Assembly: GCA_018241665.1 (NCBI GenBank)
Contig: JAFEDK010000005.1
Coordinates: 248,001 to 312,000, forward strand
DNA: 64,000 nucleotides
DNA from: Pseudomonadota bacterium
Lineage (GTDB): Bacteria > Pseudomonadota > Gammaproteobacteria > Burkholderiales > Rhodocyclaceae
Direction of reading: 5' to 3'
Shown: piece after piece, positions 28,617 through 38,104 of the stretch
How the letters are laid out: each line of letters begins with the position of its first letter
Position numbering within the stretch: position 1 is the first letter of the stretch
Position numbers and translations under genes: made by a program
Notes under the pieces: model-generated
The model's database searches: none
What the model was told of the DNA's origin: nothing
What the model saw: only the letters and a program-made list of their open reading frames with translations

Positions 28617-31359
28617 TCCGATCAAGGTCCTGCAAAGTCTCGCCGCGCCCCTCGCCAGCCAGTACGCGGTCTTCGAGCGCGACCAGGTCCTCACCCACAC
28701 CCAGCTCAACGAAGTCACCAGCTGGCTCGACCAGCAGGACCGCCTGTCCCGCGTCACGCTGGTCGGCGCCGGCATCGTCGCCGGCTTCGCGGTGGGCAGC
28801 GACGGCGCCAGCGTGACCGTCGGTGCCGGCCTCGGCCTCACCTGCGACGGCGACCTGGTGCGCATCGACGCCGCCACCACCTATCCGCGCCTGCGCCCTT
28901 ACGACGCCACCGCACCGCGCTACGAGCCCTTCTTCGATACGGCCAGCGGCGTGCTGCTGATCAGCGGCGAACTGACCTCCGGCGACGACCCGCTCGGCGT
29001 GCCGCTCACGGCCGGCGCGCTGGCAGGCCAGGCGGTGATCCTGCTGGCGGAGACCACCGTCAGCGATCCCGACCTGTGCACCGGCGCCGACTGCGACAAC
29101 CTCGGCCGCGAGCGCCAGCAGCGCCTGCGCGTGCTGCTGGCCAGCCGCAGCACCGCCGCCAACCTGGCCGCCGGCCCGCTGACGCTGGCCGAGCAGGCCC
29201 GCGAGCTGCCCGAGCTGATCGCCTGGCGGCCGCAACTGGGCAGCGACCTCACCACCGCCGAAGTGCTGATCGCCTGCTACCGGGACGCCGCCGGCAAGAC
29301 CCTGGCCGGCCTGGTGGACGCCCTGAAGAACTTCGCCGAAGGCTTCCCCGGTGTGCTCGCCGCGGTGTTCCGGCGCAATCCCGTCGCCGACTGGATCGCC
29401 ACCCTGCAGCGCCAGCAGGACACCCCGGCCGGCGCGGTGCTGCCCTTCCACGATTTCCTGAAAGATCTCTGCGAAGCCTGGAACGCCATCCGCGACGCGC
29501 TGCTGGACGCCGACGCGCTGCCCGCCGGCCCGCTCCCGCTGGCCTTTCCCAAGCACCTGGCGGCCGGCGCGCTGGATGCACCCGACGACGCCCGCACCGC
29601 CTTCTACCCGGCCGCCGCCGATTGCTGCAGCCGCACCACCGCCTCCGAACTCGGCCTGTTGCTGACCCGCTTCGACCAGCTGATCGCCAACTACGCGCCC
29701 CCCGCCGACACCGTGCTGCGCGTGACCCCCAGCCACGGCGAGGACCGCCCCCTCGGCGAACGGGCGATCCCCTGGCACTACCGCGCCGCGATGAACGCTG
29801 CATGGAACCCGCGCCTCGCCGCCCGCCGCCTCGGCAATCACAACCTGGGCTACCGGGCCGCCGAATACCAGGGCAGCCCCCGCGCCCTCGACCCGCTGGC
29901 CGGCAGCATCGCCGCCCACGACTTCTTCCGCATCGAAGGCCACCTTGGCCGGCCGGTGGACGACGTGCGCACCGAGCTGAAGAAGTTCATCGCCGACCGC
30001 AACCTGCCCTTCGAGGTCCATGCGGTGCTGGTCCATAACCGCAAGGAGCTGATCAAGATCCGCCCCGGCATCCGCTACACCGACCTGCACCGCTTCCACT
30101 ACCTGCTGCGCCAGGACGTATCCCTGCGCCTCGACGAGAGCGACACCTTCTCCGGCCAGTACCTGGACAAGCTGAAGACCGCCGTCGACAGCAAGGACAT
30201 CCCGGACCAGACCGACGAGGGCGTGTCGGTCCTCGCCGCCGCCACCCAGGCCCGTAGCGCCGTCAGCAGCCTTGCCGGCACCGCCAAGCCGGCCCTCGAC
30301 CAGCCCACCTACAGCGCCTACCGGGCCAGCACCGACGCCACCCGCTGGAACAACGGCATCGCCGAGACCCTGCGCACCGTCGGCACCGCGCGGGTCAACC
30401 TGGGCAAGCTGTCGCGCAGCGACTTCGTATCGCCGGTGGACTCCCTGATCCAGACCACCCACCCGATCTGGCTGGACTGGCTCGACAACCTCATCAAGGC
30501 CAAGGACGACAAGGCCGACGACAAGCTGCTGCTGGCCCGCTTCGCCACCGACAACCCGGGCCTCGACCACCTGGGCGGCGTGTGGCGCGGCGGCTGCTTC
30601 GTGCTGGCCTACGACGACAGCGGCCGGGTCGTCGCCGACTTCACCCTGGCCTATCCCTGCGCCGAGGCCGACGAAGCCGAGCCCGTCGAGCCGCCGCTGC
30701 CGCGCCCGCCGCTGCGCCGGCCGCCCATCGACGTCATCCCGATCAAGGTCGTCCGGCCGGTGGATCTGGTCGTCAGCACCTTGGTCGGCAGCGTCGTCGG
30801 CAGCAAGTTCGACGCCGCACGGGAAGCCCTCGCCGCCGACCTGAAGGCCGTGCAGACCGACATCCGGACCAAGCTCGAAACCCAGACCGCCAACGTGGAA
30901 GGCCTCGTCAAGGGCGCCTTCAGCACCAAGGACGCCACCGCCGCCGGCACCATCGGCCTGAAGGGCGTGGCCACCGGCGACGTGGTGCTCGACCAGATGG
31001 TCAAGGACGTGGAGTACAAGCGCCAGCAGGTGCAGAGCCTGGTGGACCTGGTCAGCCAGGGCAACCTGCCGGAGGACAGCCGCGCCCAGGCCCAGGCCAT
31101 GCTCACCAAAGCCCAGACCGAACTGGGCGAGGCGGTCGCCGACACCACCACCCGGGTCGTCACGCAGAAGGTGGACACCTCCAGCGGGGCCGCCGCCGGC
31201 GTGGCCTCGGTGCTGGCCAACAGCACGGTGTATGTCACCGACGCGGCCGTCGCCGCCAATCTGGGCAACAAGCTGGAGGCCCTCAAGGGCAGCGCCGCGG
31301 TGCCGGCCCAGGCGGTGCTGATCAGCAACCTGCAGAACCTCAACCGCCTGAAGCGCTGA
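28609..31359 (+). CDS. Large eCIS-associated protein of unknown function, possible fibre or baseplate-peripheral protein
   Basis: 916 aa. The N-terminus, with THTQLNEVTSWLDQQDRLSRVTLVGAGIVAGFAVG, is a motif I associate with eCIS loci but cannot name. Residues about 684-720 form a proline-rich linker (PLPRPPLRRPPIDVIPIKVV). The last 200 residues are Ala/Lys/Gln-rich helices typical of trimeric coiled coils or fibres. AGGAG precedes the ATG; it overlaps the Afp12-like gene by 8 nt. No other fibre candidate exists in the operon, so a receptor-binding role is a reasonable but unproven guess. Confidence 0.65.
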   Translation: MADPIKVLQSLAAPLASQYAVFERDQVLTHTQLNEVTSWLDQQDRLSRVTLVGAGIVAGFAVGSDGASVTVGAGLGLTCDGDLVRIDAATTYPRLRPYDATAPRYEPFFDTASGVLLISGELTSGDDPLGVPLTAGALAGQAVILLAETTVSDPDLCTGADCDNLGRERQQRLRVLLASRSTAANLAAGPLTLAEQARELPELIAWRPQLGSDLTTAEVLIACYRDAAGKTLAGLVDALKNFAEGFPGVLAAVFRRNPVADWIATLQRQQDTPAGAVLPFHDFLKDLCEAWNAIRDALLDADALPAGPLPLAFPKHLAAGALDAPDDARTAFYPAAADCCSRTTASELGLLLTRFDQLIANYAPPADTVLRVTPSHGEDRPLGERAIPWHYRAAMNAAWNPRLAARRLGNHNLGYRAAEYQGSPRALDPLAGSIAAHDFFRIEGHLGRPVDDVRTELKKFIADRNLPFEVHAVLVHNRKELIKIRPGIRYTDLHRFHYLLRQDVSLRLDESDTFSGQYLDKLKTAVDSKDIPDQTDEGVSVLAAATQARSAVSSLAGTAKPALDQPTYSAYRASTDATRWNNGIAETLRTVGTARVNLGKLSRSDFVSPVDSLIQTTHPIWLDWLDNLIKAKDDKADDKLLLARFATDNPGLDHLGGVWRGGCFVLAYDDSGRVVADFTLAYPCAEADEAEPVEPPLPRPPLRRPPIDVIPIKVVRPVDLVVSTLVGSVVGSKFDAAREALAADLKAVQTDIRTKLETQTANVEGLVKGAFSTKDATAAGTIGLKGVATGDVVLDQMVKDVEYKRQQVQSLVDLVSQGNLPEDSRAQAQAMLTKAQTELGEAVADTTTRVVTQKVDTSSGAAAGVASVLANSTVYVTDAAVAANLGNKLEALKGSAAVPAQAVLISNLQNLNRLKR

Positions 31360-31369
31360 AGCCCGCATC

Positions 31370-33205
31370 ATGAACACGCCCTTTCCGCACCGCATCCGCC
31401 GCCTGCTGTGGCAGGCGCGGGCCCCCACGCCGGCGGCGGCCTTCGCGCTGCGCGGCGTGCTGCGGGATGCCGCCGACCCCGTGCTGGCAGCCCTGGCCAA
31501 GAGCCTGTCGGCCCATGCCCCCGACGACCGGGTGGTGCATCTGCCGCGCCTGGAACTGTGCTTGCGGCTGAGCCCGGCGCTGTGTGCCGACGAACTGCCA
31601 GCCCAGATCGCCGCCGCCGCCGACGAAGCACTGGCCGGACTGACGGTGCTCCAGGCCACCATCCAGCCCGAACGGACGCCCGCGCCCGCAGCGAACAGCC
31701 TGGCCAGCGCGCCCCGGGCCGCCGGTGGGCCCGGCGGCGCCGAATCCTGCCCCGCCGACACCGCGCCACTGCTGCTGACCTGGCTGCACAACGCGCCGGC
31801 CGACCTGCACGACGCCGTCCGCAGCGCCCTGGAAGGAGCCGACGAGGCCCGCCGTCACGGCCAGCCCTTGCCCGGCACGACCCTGAACCTCGGCGGCGAA
31901 CCCCTGCCCCTGCCGATCCCGACCCTGCGCGAACTGGCCCGGCGTCTCGACACCGCCACCACCGGCAGTCCCCCGTCCTTCCCGGCTACCGGCACGCCGA
32001 TCCCACCGCCAGCCCAGCCGGGCACCGTGGCGATCCAGGCCCAGGCCGGCCTGGCCGCCTACCTGCGCGACGGCAGCGCCGACTGGCCCCTCGCCGGGCT
32101 GGCGGATGACAACCTGCGCGCATTGCTGGCCGAGGCGGCACTGGCCTGGGCCAGCCTCGGCTGCGTGCCGCCGGACATCCATGCCCAACCCCGCGCCGCA
32201 CGGCTCGGCGGCCTGAGCCGCTGGCTGGCCCTGCTACCGGCGGCGTGGCGCCGGCACGTGGTGGGCATCCACGCACCAGCAGCGCCGGAACATCCCCTGA
32301 GCCGGGCGCTGCTGGCCCTGCTCGCCGCCACCACCCACCTGGACGACGGCGACAGCCTGCATGCCCAGGCCCTGTGGCTGGCATGGACGCTGGAAGGCGA
32401 CAGCCCTGCCGCCAATGGCCGCCACCCCTGGCAAGCCGTCGCCCGCGCCTGGCTCGCCGCCCTGTTCGCCACGCGCACGCCCGAACCCCACTGGCAGGCC
32501 GTGCTCGACCTGCTGGCCGACACGCCCCCGCCGATCGCAGCGGCAGCGCAGCCGGCGCAGTCCGGCGGCGGATCACCAGGCTCCACCTTGCAAGAGCCGG
32601 CCGCATCACCCGAGGCATTCGCGCCTCCCGCTTCGACAGCACCGACCGACGCGCCCCTCAATTTCGACCAGCGCCCGGCCGCGCGCGCCGCCGCCGGCCT
32701 GCTGGTGCCCGAGGCCGGGTTGGTGTTGCTGCACCCCTACCTGCCGCGCCTGTTCGAAGCCGCCGGGCTGGTGGCCGCCGGCCACCGGGGGCCACTGCCC
32801 GAGGCAGCCGTGCCGCACGCCGCGGCGCTGCTGCACTGGCTGGCCACTGGCGCAACGGCCCTCGAATTCGAGCTGCCCTTCGTCAAGCTGCTGCTCGGCC
32901 TCAAGCCTGACACGCCCCTCACCCATGCGCTGCCCGGCCTGACGGAGGCGGAGCACGCCGAGGCAGAAGCCCTGCTGGCCGCCGTGCTGGCCCACTGGCA
33001 GGCCCTGCGCGGCACCACCACGGACGGCCTGCGCACCGCCTTCCTGCGCCGCCGCGGCCACCTGCGCCGCGAGGACGAAGCCTGGCAGCTGCGCGTCGAG
33101 CCCGAATCCTTCGACCTGCTGCTGGGCCTGCTACCGTGGAGCATCGGCCTGGTCCGCCTGCCGTGGATGCCGTGGCCGCTGCTGACCGAATGGGGCACGC
33201 CATGA
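31370..33205 (+). CDS. Contractile injection system tape measure protein (Afp14-like)
   Basis: 611 aa. Features of the CIS tape-measure family: the N-terminal RIRRLLWQARAPTPAAAFALRGVLRD, a Pro/Ala-rich linker, HLDDGDSLHAQALWLAWTLEGD, and the C-terminal block GLLVPEAGLVLLHPYLPRLFEAAGLV ending PWSIGLVRLPWMPWPLLTEW. It would set tube length. The sequence is extremely rich in Ala, Pro and Leu. It sits between the unknown 916-aa protein and the AAA+ ATPase, as in Afp and PVC gene order. Confidence 0.85.
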   Translation: MNTPFPHRIRRLLWQARAPTPAAAFALRGVLRDAADPVLAALAKSLSAHAPDDRVVHLPRLELCLRLSPALCADELPAQIAAAADEALAGLTVLQATIQPERTPAPAANSLASAPRAAGGPGGAESCPADTAPLLLTWLHNAPADLHDAVRSALEGADEARRHGQPLPGTTLNLGGEPLPLPIPTLRELARRLDTATTGSPPSFPATGTPIPPPAQPGTVAIQAQAGLAAYLRDGSADWPLAGLADDNLRALLAEAALAWASLGCVPPDIHAQPRAARLGGLSRWLALLPAAWRRHVVGIHAPAAPEHPLSRALLALLAATTHLDDGDSLHAQALWLAWTLEGDSPAANGRHPWQAVARAWLAALFATRTPEPHWQAVLDLLADTPPPIAAAAQPAQSGGGSPGSTLQEPAASPEAFAPPASTAPTDAPLNFDQRPAARAAAGLLVPEAGLVLLHPYLPRLFEAAGLVAAGHRGPLPEAAVPHAAALLHWLATGATALEFELPFVKLLLGLKPDTPLTHALPGLTEAEHAEAEALLAAVLAHWQALRGTTTDGLRTAFLRRRGHLRREDEAWQLRVEPESFDLLLGLLPWSIGLVRLPWMPWPLLTEWGTP

Positions 33206-33215
33206 GGGCCGGGCC

Positions 33216-34613
33216 ATGAACAGCCACGACCTGCCCTGGCGCCCCGCCGATGGCGGAGAGCCGGCGGACAGCCTGCTGCAGGCCGCCGCCGCCACGCTGG
33301 AGGCCGAGCTGGAATGGCTCGCCGACTGCCTGCGCGTCCGCCTGCAGAGCTACTTCGGCCAGCCGCCAAGCTCGCCACCGCTGCCCGCCGATGCCCCGCC
33401 CCTTGATCGGATGGACTGCCCCTACGCCGCCGCCGTGCATCGCCGCAGCCTCGACCCGGCCGACCGGCTGCTCGTCGCGCTGGCGCTGGCGCCGCTGCTG
33501 CGCCCGCAACTGCTCGATGTGCTGTGGTCACGCAACGACACCACCCAGCGCCCGTTCACCGAGTTCGGCGGCCGCAGCGACGGCGCCAGCTTCCAGCCCA
33601 GCGGCGAGACGGCCTGCTTCCTGCTGGCCGGCGACGCCCTCGACCTGCGCCTGGCCGCCATCCGCCGCCTCGCCCCGGAAGGCCGGCTGGCGCGGGAGGA
33701 CGTACTGCGCCTGGGCCCGGCTACGCCCGGCGACGGGCCGGCCAGCCCCCTCGGCGGCCCGCTGCAGCTGTCGCCGCGCTTCCTCGCCGAAGCCCTGCCC
33801 GGCCTGCCGCTGCCCACCGGCGGCGACGCCGGCATCCCGGCGCGGCGGGTGTTCACCGGGCTCGACTGGAGCGACCTGGTGCTGCCCGCCCAGACCCTTG
33901 CCCAGTTGGAAGACATCGGCCTGTGGCTCATCCACGGCCGCACGCTGATGGACGACTGGGGCCTCGGGCGGCGCATCGCGCCGGGCTACGTGAGCCTCTT
34001 CCACGGCCCGTCCGGCACCGGCAAGACCCTGTCCGCCTGCCTGCTCGGCCAGCGCTGCGGGCGCGAGGTGTATCGCGTGGATCTGTCCCAGGTCAGCTCC
34101 AAGTACATCGGCGAGACCGAGAAGAACCTCGCCCGCCTCTTCGAGGCCGCCGAGCAGGCCGGCTGGATTCTCTTCTTCGACGAGGCCGATGCGCTGTTCG
34201 GCAAGCGCAGCAGCGTCTCCGACGCCCACGACCGCTACGCCAACCAGGAGGTGAGCTACCTGCTTCAGCGCATCGAGGCCTTCACCGGCGTGGTGATCCT
34301 CGCCTCCAACCTGCGCCACAACATCGACGACGCCTTCCTGCGCCGCTTCCAGTCGGTGGTGGCCTTTCCGCTGCCGCGCCCGGCCGAGCGCCTGCGCCTG
34401 TGGCACGAGGCCTTCCCGGCCCCGGTACGCCTCGACCCGGCCCTTGACCTGGCGCAACTGGCCCGCCAGCACGAGATCTCCGGCGGCACCATCATGAACG
34501 TGGTGCGCTACGCCTGCCTGCAGGCCCTCGGCCGCGGCGACGGCTCGGTGAGCGCGGCAGCGGTGGACGAAGGCCTGCGCCGCGAACTGCTGAAGGAGGG
34601 CCGGGCCAGCTAG
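33216..34613 (+). CDS. AAA+ ATPase of the eCIS (Afp15-like)
   Basis: 465 aa. A poorly conserved N-terminal third is followed by a AAA+ module: Walker A GPSGTGKT at 264-271, Walker B ILFFDEAD at about 318-325, sensor-1 ASNLRHNIDDAFLRRF with the arginine finger region, and a C-terminal lid (QHEISGGTIMNVVRYACLQAL). Afp15/Pvc15-type ATPases are needed for particle assembly or cargo loading. It is the last structural gene before a REP-filled gap. Confidence 0.93.
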   Translation: MNSHDLPWRPADGGEPADSLLQAAAATLEAELEWLADCLRVRLQSYFGQPPSSPPLPADAPPLDRMDCPYAAAVHRRSLDPADRLLVALALAPLLRPQLLDVLWSRNDTTQRPFTEFGGRSDGASFQPSGETACFLLAGDALDLRLAAIRRLAPEGRLAREDVLRLGPATPGDGPASPLGGPLQLSPRFLAEALPGLPLPTGGDAGIPARRVFTGLDWSDLVLPAQTLAQLEDIGLWLIHGRTLMDDWGLGRRIAPGYVSLFHGPSGTGKTLSACLLGQRCGREVYRVDLSQVSSKYIGETEKNLARLFEAAEQAGWILFFDEADALFGKRSSVSDAHDRYANQEVSYLLQRIEAFTGVVILASNLRHNIDDAFLRRFQSVVAFPLPRPAERLRLWHEAFPAPVRLDPALDLAQLARQHEISGGTIMNVVRYACLQALGRGDGSVSAAAVDEGLRRELLKEGRAS

Positions 34614-34665
34614 GCCGGCAGCCCGATGCCCAGCCGAGCCGCCGCCCCAGCCCTGGCCTCCTCCC

Positions 34666-34736
34666 TTGTGGGAGCGAATTCATTCGCCCGCCGTAGGTTG
34701 ATCGACCCCCGCGGGCGAATGAATTCGCCCCCACAG
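34666..34736. repeat. Bipartite REP-like element, copy 2
   Basis: The left arm ends at 34689 (GGAGCGAATTCATTCGCCC, one variant base) and the right arm GGGCGAATGAATTCGCCCCC starts at 34713. It lies 52 bp after the AAA+ ATPase stop. This and copy 3 fill most of the 323-bp gap before the effector gene, in which I see no gene. Confidence 0.88.
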
Positions 34737-34848
34737 GATTGGCTACCGAAGCTTGCACGCCCCCTCGGGAACGCCGCCGTCCGTGGGCGAATCACTTCAT
34801 CCAGGCGATCTGGAACACCGGCGCGGATGCCCACCGGGTGCCGTTCCC

Positions 34849-34915
34849 GTGGGGGCGAATTCATTCGCCCGCGGTCGGCACCCCCATCTCCGCGGGCGAA
34901 TGAATTCGCCCCCAC
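34849..34915. repeat. Bipartite REP-like element, copy 3
   Basis: Perfect 22-bp arms (34849-34870 and 34894-34915) surround a 23-bp spacer, ending 21 bp before the effector start codon. If transcribed it would form a strong hairpin right upstream of that gene. A remnant arm, GTGGGCGAAT, is visible near 34782. Confidence 0.9.
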
Positions 34916-34936
34916 TGCTTCCGGCGGAACGCCGCC

Positions 34937-37900
34937 ATGAACGCGCCGCTGTCCCGCCACATCCTGCGCACGCCCGAGCACCGGGCCGTGGCGGCGCCAG
35001 TCAGGACGCCGGCGCCGGTCTCGCCGCAGCGCGCAACGGCCGGCGGGCTGGCGGTGTCCAGCCCCCACGACGCAGCCGAGCGGGAGGCGGTGCAGGTCGC
35101 CCGCCGGGTCGTCAGCCTGCCGGCGGCGCCGGTATCGGCCAGCGCCACCCGTTTCACCGGCCTCGTGCCGGCAGCGGCCCAGCGCGCACCGGCGACGGCG
35201 GCGGCCGCTGCGCCACGGCCGGCCCCCGCCGCCGCCGCGGCCGCGCTGCCCACCGGCGGCCAGCCGCTGCCACGCAGCCTGCGGGACTTCATGGAGCCGC
35301 GCTTCGGTGCCAACTTCTCGGCGGTGCGCATCCACACCGGGCCGCAGGCGGCCCAGGCCAGCCGCCGCCTCAACGCCGCCGCCTTCACGGTCGGCCGCGA
35401 GATCTTCTTCGGCCGTGACGCCTACCAGCCCGACAGCAGCGCCGGCCGCGAACTGATCGCCCACGAGCTGACCCACACCATCCAGCAGGGCGCCGCCGCG
35501 CAGGCGCCCGCCCAGGTCCGGCGCAGCCTGCTGCCCGGCGTCGTCGAGCACAGCCCACCGGCGGTGCAGCGCCTCGGCATCAGCGACGCGCTGGACTACT
35601 TCGCCGACCACGCCAACAACCTGCCCGGCTTCCGCATGTTCACACTGGTGCTGGGGGTGAACCCGATCAACATGCGGGCCGTCGAGCGCACCCCGGCCAA
35701 CCTGCTGCGGGCGGTGGTGGAGCTGATGCCGGGCGGCGCGCTGATCACCCAGGCCCTCGACAACCACGGCATCATCGACAGGGTGGCCGTGTGGGTACAG
35801 CAGCAGATCGCCACCCTCGGGCTGATCGGCAGCAGCATCCGCCAGGCGGTGGACCGCTTCCTCGACAGCCTGGGCTGGCGCGACATCTTCGACCTGGGCG
35901 GAGTGTGGGAACGGGCCAAGCGCATCGTCACCGATCCCATCTCGCGCATCACCAGCTTCGTCGGCAACCTGGTGTCCGGCGTACTGCAGTTCATCCGCGA
36001 CGCGATCCTGCGCCCGCTGGCCGGGCTGGCCGCCGGCACCCGCGGCTGGGATCTGCTGTGCGCGGTGCTCGGCCGCAACCCGATCACTGGCGACCCGGTG
36101 CCGCGCAGCGCCGAAAACCTGATCGGCGGCTTCATGAAGCTGATCGGCCAGGACGAAGTGTGGGAGAACATCCAGAAGGGCAACGCCATCCCCCGCGCCT
36201 GGGCCTGGTTCCAGGGCGCGCTGGCCGGGCTGATGGGCTTCGTGACGGCACTGCCGGGGATGTTCATGGACACCCTGCGCAGCCTCGGCGTATCCGACCT
36301 GCTGACGCTGCCGCAGACCTTCGTGCGCATCGCGCGGGTCTTCGGCGACTTCGCCGGACGCTTCTTCAGCTGGGCCGGCCAGCAGGTGATCAGCCTGCTG
36401 GAGATCATCTTCGAGGTGGTCGCCCCCAGCGTGATGCCCTACCTGCGCCGCACCGCCGGCGCGCTGCAGAGCATCTTCCGCAACCCGATCGGCTTCGTGC
36501 GCAACCTGGTGCGCGCCGCCAAAGCGGGCTTCGAGGGCTTCGTGGACCGCATCGGCACCCACCTCAAGACCGGCCTCATCGAATGGCTCACCGGCGCGCT
36601 GCCCGGCGTCTACATCCCGCAGAAGCTGGAGCTGCAGGAAGTCCTCAAGTTCGTGCTGTCGGTGCTCGGCCTGACCTGGCAGAACATCCGCCAGAAGCTC
36701 GTCACGGCGGTCGGCGAGCCGGTGGTGAAGGCCATGGAAACCGGCTTCGACGTGGTCGTCGCGCTGGTCACCGGCGGGCCGGCGGCGGCCTGGGACAAGA
36801 TCAAGGAGATGCTCGGCAACCTGAAGGACATGGTGATCGGCGGCATCAGCGACTTCGTCATCGACATGGTGGTGAAGAAGGCGGTGCCCAAGCTGGTGGC
36901 GATGTTCATCCCGGGCGCCGGCTTCATATCGGCGATCCTGTCGATCTACGACACGGTGATGGTCTTCGTCAGCAAGCTGGCGCAGATCGCCCAGACCGTG
37001 AAGGCCTTCGTGGATTCCATCGTGGCGATCGCCGGCGGCGCCATCGACGCGGCGGCCAAGCGCGTGGAGAGCACGCTGGCCAACCTGCTGTCCCTGGCGA
37101 TCAGCTTCCTGGCCGGCTTCATCGGCCTCGGCAAGGTGGCCGACAAGGTGATGGCGGTGATCCAGAAGATCCGCGCGCCGATCGACAAGGCCCTCGACTG
37201 GCTGGTCGGCTGGATCGTCAAGATCGGCAAGGCGCTGTATGGCAAGGCCAAGGCAGCCGTCGGCAAGGTCGTCGAATGGTGGAAGGAGAGGAAGCCCTTC
37301 CGCACCGCCGGCGGCGAATCCCACGAGGTGTATTTCACCGGCGACGAGAAGAAGCCGGTGCCGATGGTGGCCAGCAAGGATCCCAAGCCGATCCTCACCA
37401 AGCTCGACCAGTACGCCGCGATGGCCAAGGAGGCCGACGCCAGCAAGGCCCGCAAGAACGCCGTGGCGGTGATCGGGCGGGTGCGCCAGACCCTCGCCAC
37501 GACGCCCGAGGCACCGACGGTGGTGGCCGACATGAAGACCCTCTTCGAGGCCTTCGAGGAAGTCGGCGCGCCGAAGAAAACCAGCTTCCTGGTCCAGACC
37601 CCCGGCAGCCTCGGCGCGACGCACATGACCATCGACTGGCTCGATGCCAAGTACGCCGGCGCCCACGGCAGCGGGCCGGCCTCGTCGGCGCTATCGTCGG
37701 TGATGAACCAGCTGGTCACCGACCCGGGCGAGAACGCCGAGCGCAAGTACGTGAAGGGCCACCTGCTCAACGACAAGCTGGGCGGCGAAGGGGACGACAA
37801 GAATCTGTTCCCGATAACCGCCATCGCCAACAGCCGCCATCGCTACTCCACCGAATCGACGGTACTCGGCTGGCTGAAAAAGAAGAACAGCTGGGTGTGG

Positions 37901-38101
37901 TACGAGGTGAAGGTGGGCATCGTCGCCTCCAGCTTCCCGGTGCCCGGCAAGAAGAGCCCGCGCAACTTCGTGAACGCCGACTTCAACTGCTACGCGATCC
38001 GCAAGAACGAGGACGGCGAGCAGCAGGAGGCCTTCACCAGCACCATCTCGTCGCGTCAGGGCGCGCGGCCGGACGCGGAGGTGTTCGACCTCGGCAAGTA
38101 G
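34937..38101 (+). CDS. DUF4157 (eCIS core) effector with C-terminal DNA/RNA non-specific endonuclease-like domain
   Basis: 1054 aa. Residues 1-105 are a disordered Ala/Pro-rich leader. The DUF4157/eCIS-core domain at about 108-190 includes PRSLRDFMEPRFGANFSAVRIHTG and the zinc-metallopeptidase motif HELTH at 176-180. A long helical, partly hydrophobic middle (about 200-800) resembles tape-measure or pore-like sequence. The C-terminus carries KGHLLNDKLGG and KNLFPIT (His942, Asn956), the beta-beta-alpha-metal motif of endonuclease G/NucA-type toxins. This is a polymorphic-toxin layout: eCIS-loading N-terminus, delivery region, nuclease tip. No immunity gene is adjacent. Assignment rests on motifs only. 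Confidence 0.85.
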   Translation: MNAPLSRHILRTPEHRAVAAPVRTPAPVSPQRATAGGLAVSSPHDAAEREAVQVARRVVSLPAAPVSASATRFTGLVPAAAQRAPATAAAAAPRPAPAAAAAALPTGGQPLPRSLRDFMEPRFGANFSAVRIHTGPQAAQASRRLNAAAFTVGREIFFGRDAYQPDSSAGRELIAHELTHTIQQGAAAQAPAQVRRSLLPGVVEHSPPAVQRLGISDALDYFADHANNLPGFRMFTLVLGVNPINMRAVERTPANLLRAVVELMPGGALITQALDNHGIIDRVAVWVQQQIATLGLIGSSIRQAVDRFLDSLGWRDIFDLGGVWERAKRIVTDPISRITSFVGNLVSGVLQFIRDAILRPLAGLAAGTRGWDLLCAVLGRNPITGDPVPRSAENLIGGFMKLIGQDEVWENIQKGNAIPRAWAWFQGALAGLMGFVTALPGMFMDTLRSLGVSDLLTLPQTFVRIARVFGDFAGRFFSWAGQQVISLLEIIFEVVAPSVMPYLRRTAGALQSIFRNPIGFVRNLVRAAKAGFEGFVDRIGTHLKTGLIEWLTGALPGVYIPQKLELQEVLKFVLSVLGLTWQNIRQKLVTAVGEPVVKAMETGFDVVVALVTGGPAAAWDKIKEMLGNLKDMVIGGISDFVIDMVVKKAVPKLVAMFIPGAGFISAILSIYDTVMVFVSKLAQIAQTVKAFVDSIVAIAGGAIDAAAKRVESTLANLLSLAISFLAGFIGLGKVADKVMAVIQKIRAPIDKALDWLVGWIVKIGKALYGKAKAAVGKVVEWWKERKPFRTAGGESHEVYFTGDEKKPVPMVASKDPKPILTKLDQYAAMAKEADASKARKNAVAVIGRVRQTLATTPEAPTVVADMKTLFEAFEEVGAPKKTSFLVQTPGSLGATHMTIDWLDAKYAGAHGSGPASSALSSVMNQLVTDPGENAERKYVKGHLLNDKLGGEGDDKNLFPITAIANSRHRYSTESTVLGWLKKKNSWVWYEVKVGIVASSFPVPGKKSPRNFVNADFNCYAIRKNEDGEQQEAFTSTISSRQGARPDAEVFDLGK

Positions 38102-38104
38102 CGC

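Noticed and set aside
34614-34936. Possible small immunity or chaperone gene between the AAA+ ATPase and the effector
   Set aside because: The gap is almost entirely two REP elements; open frames there just translate the palindromes.
14928-38101. Locus considered as a prophage or a type VI secretion system
   Set aside because: No capsid, terminase, portal, integrase or lysis genes, and no TssJLM membrane complex or ClpV; DUF4255, DUF5908, CIS tape measure and DUF4157 point to eCIS.
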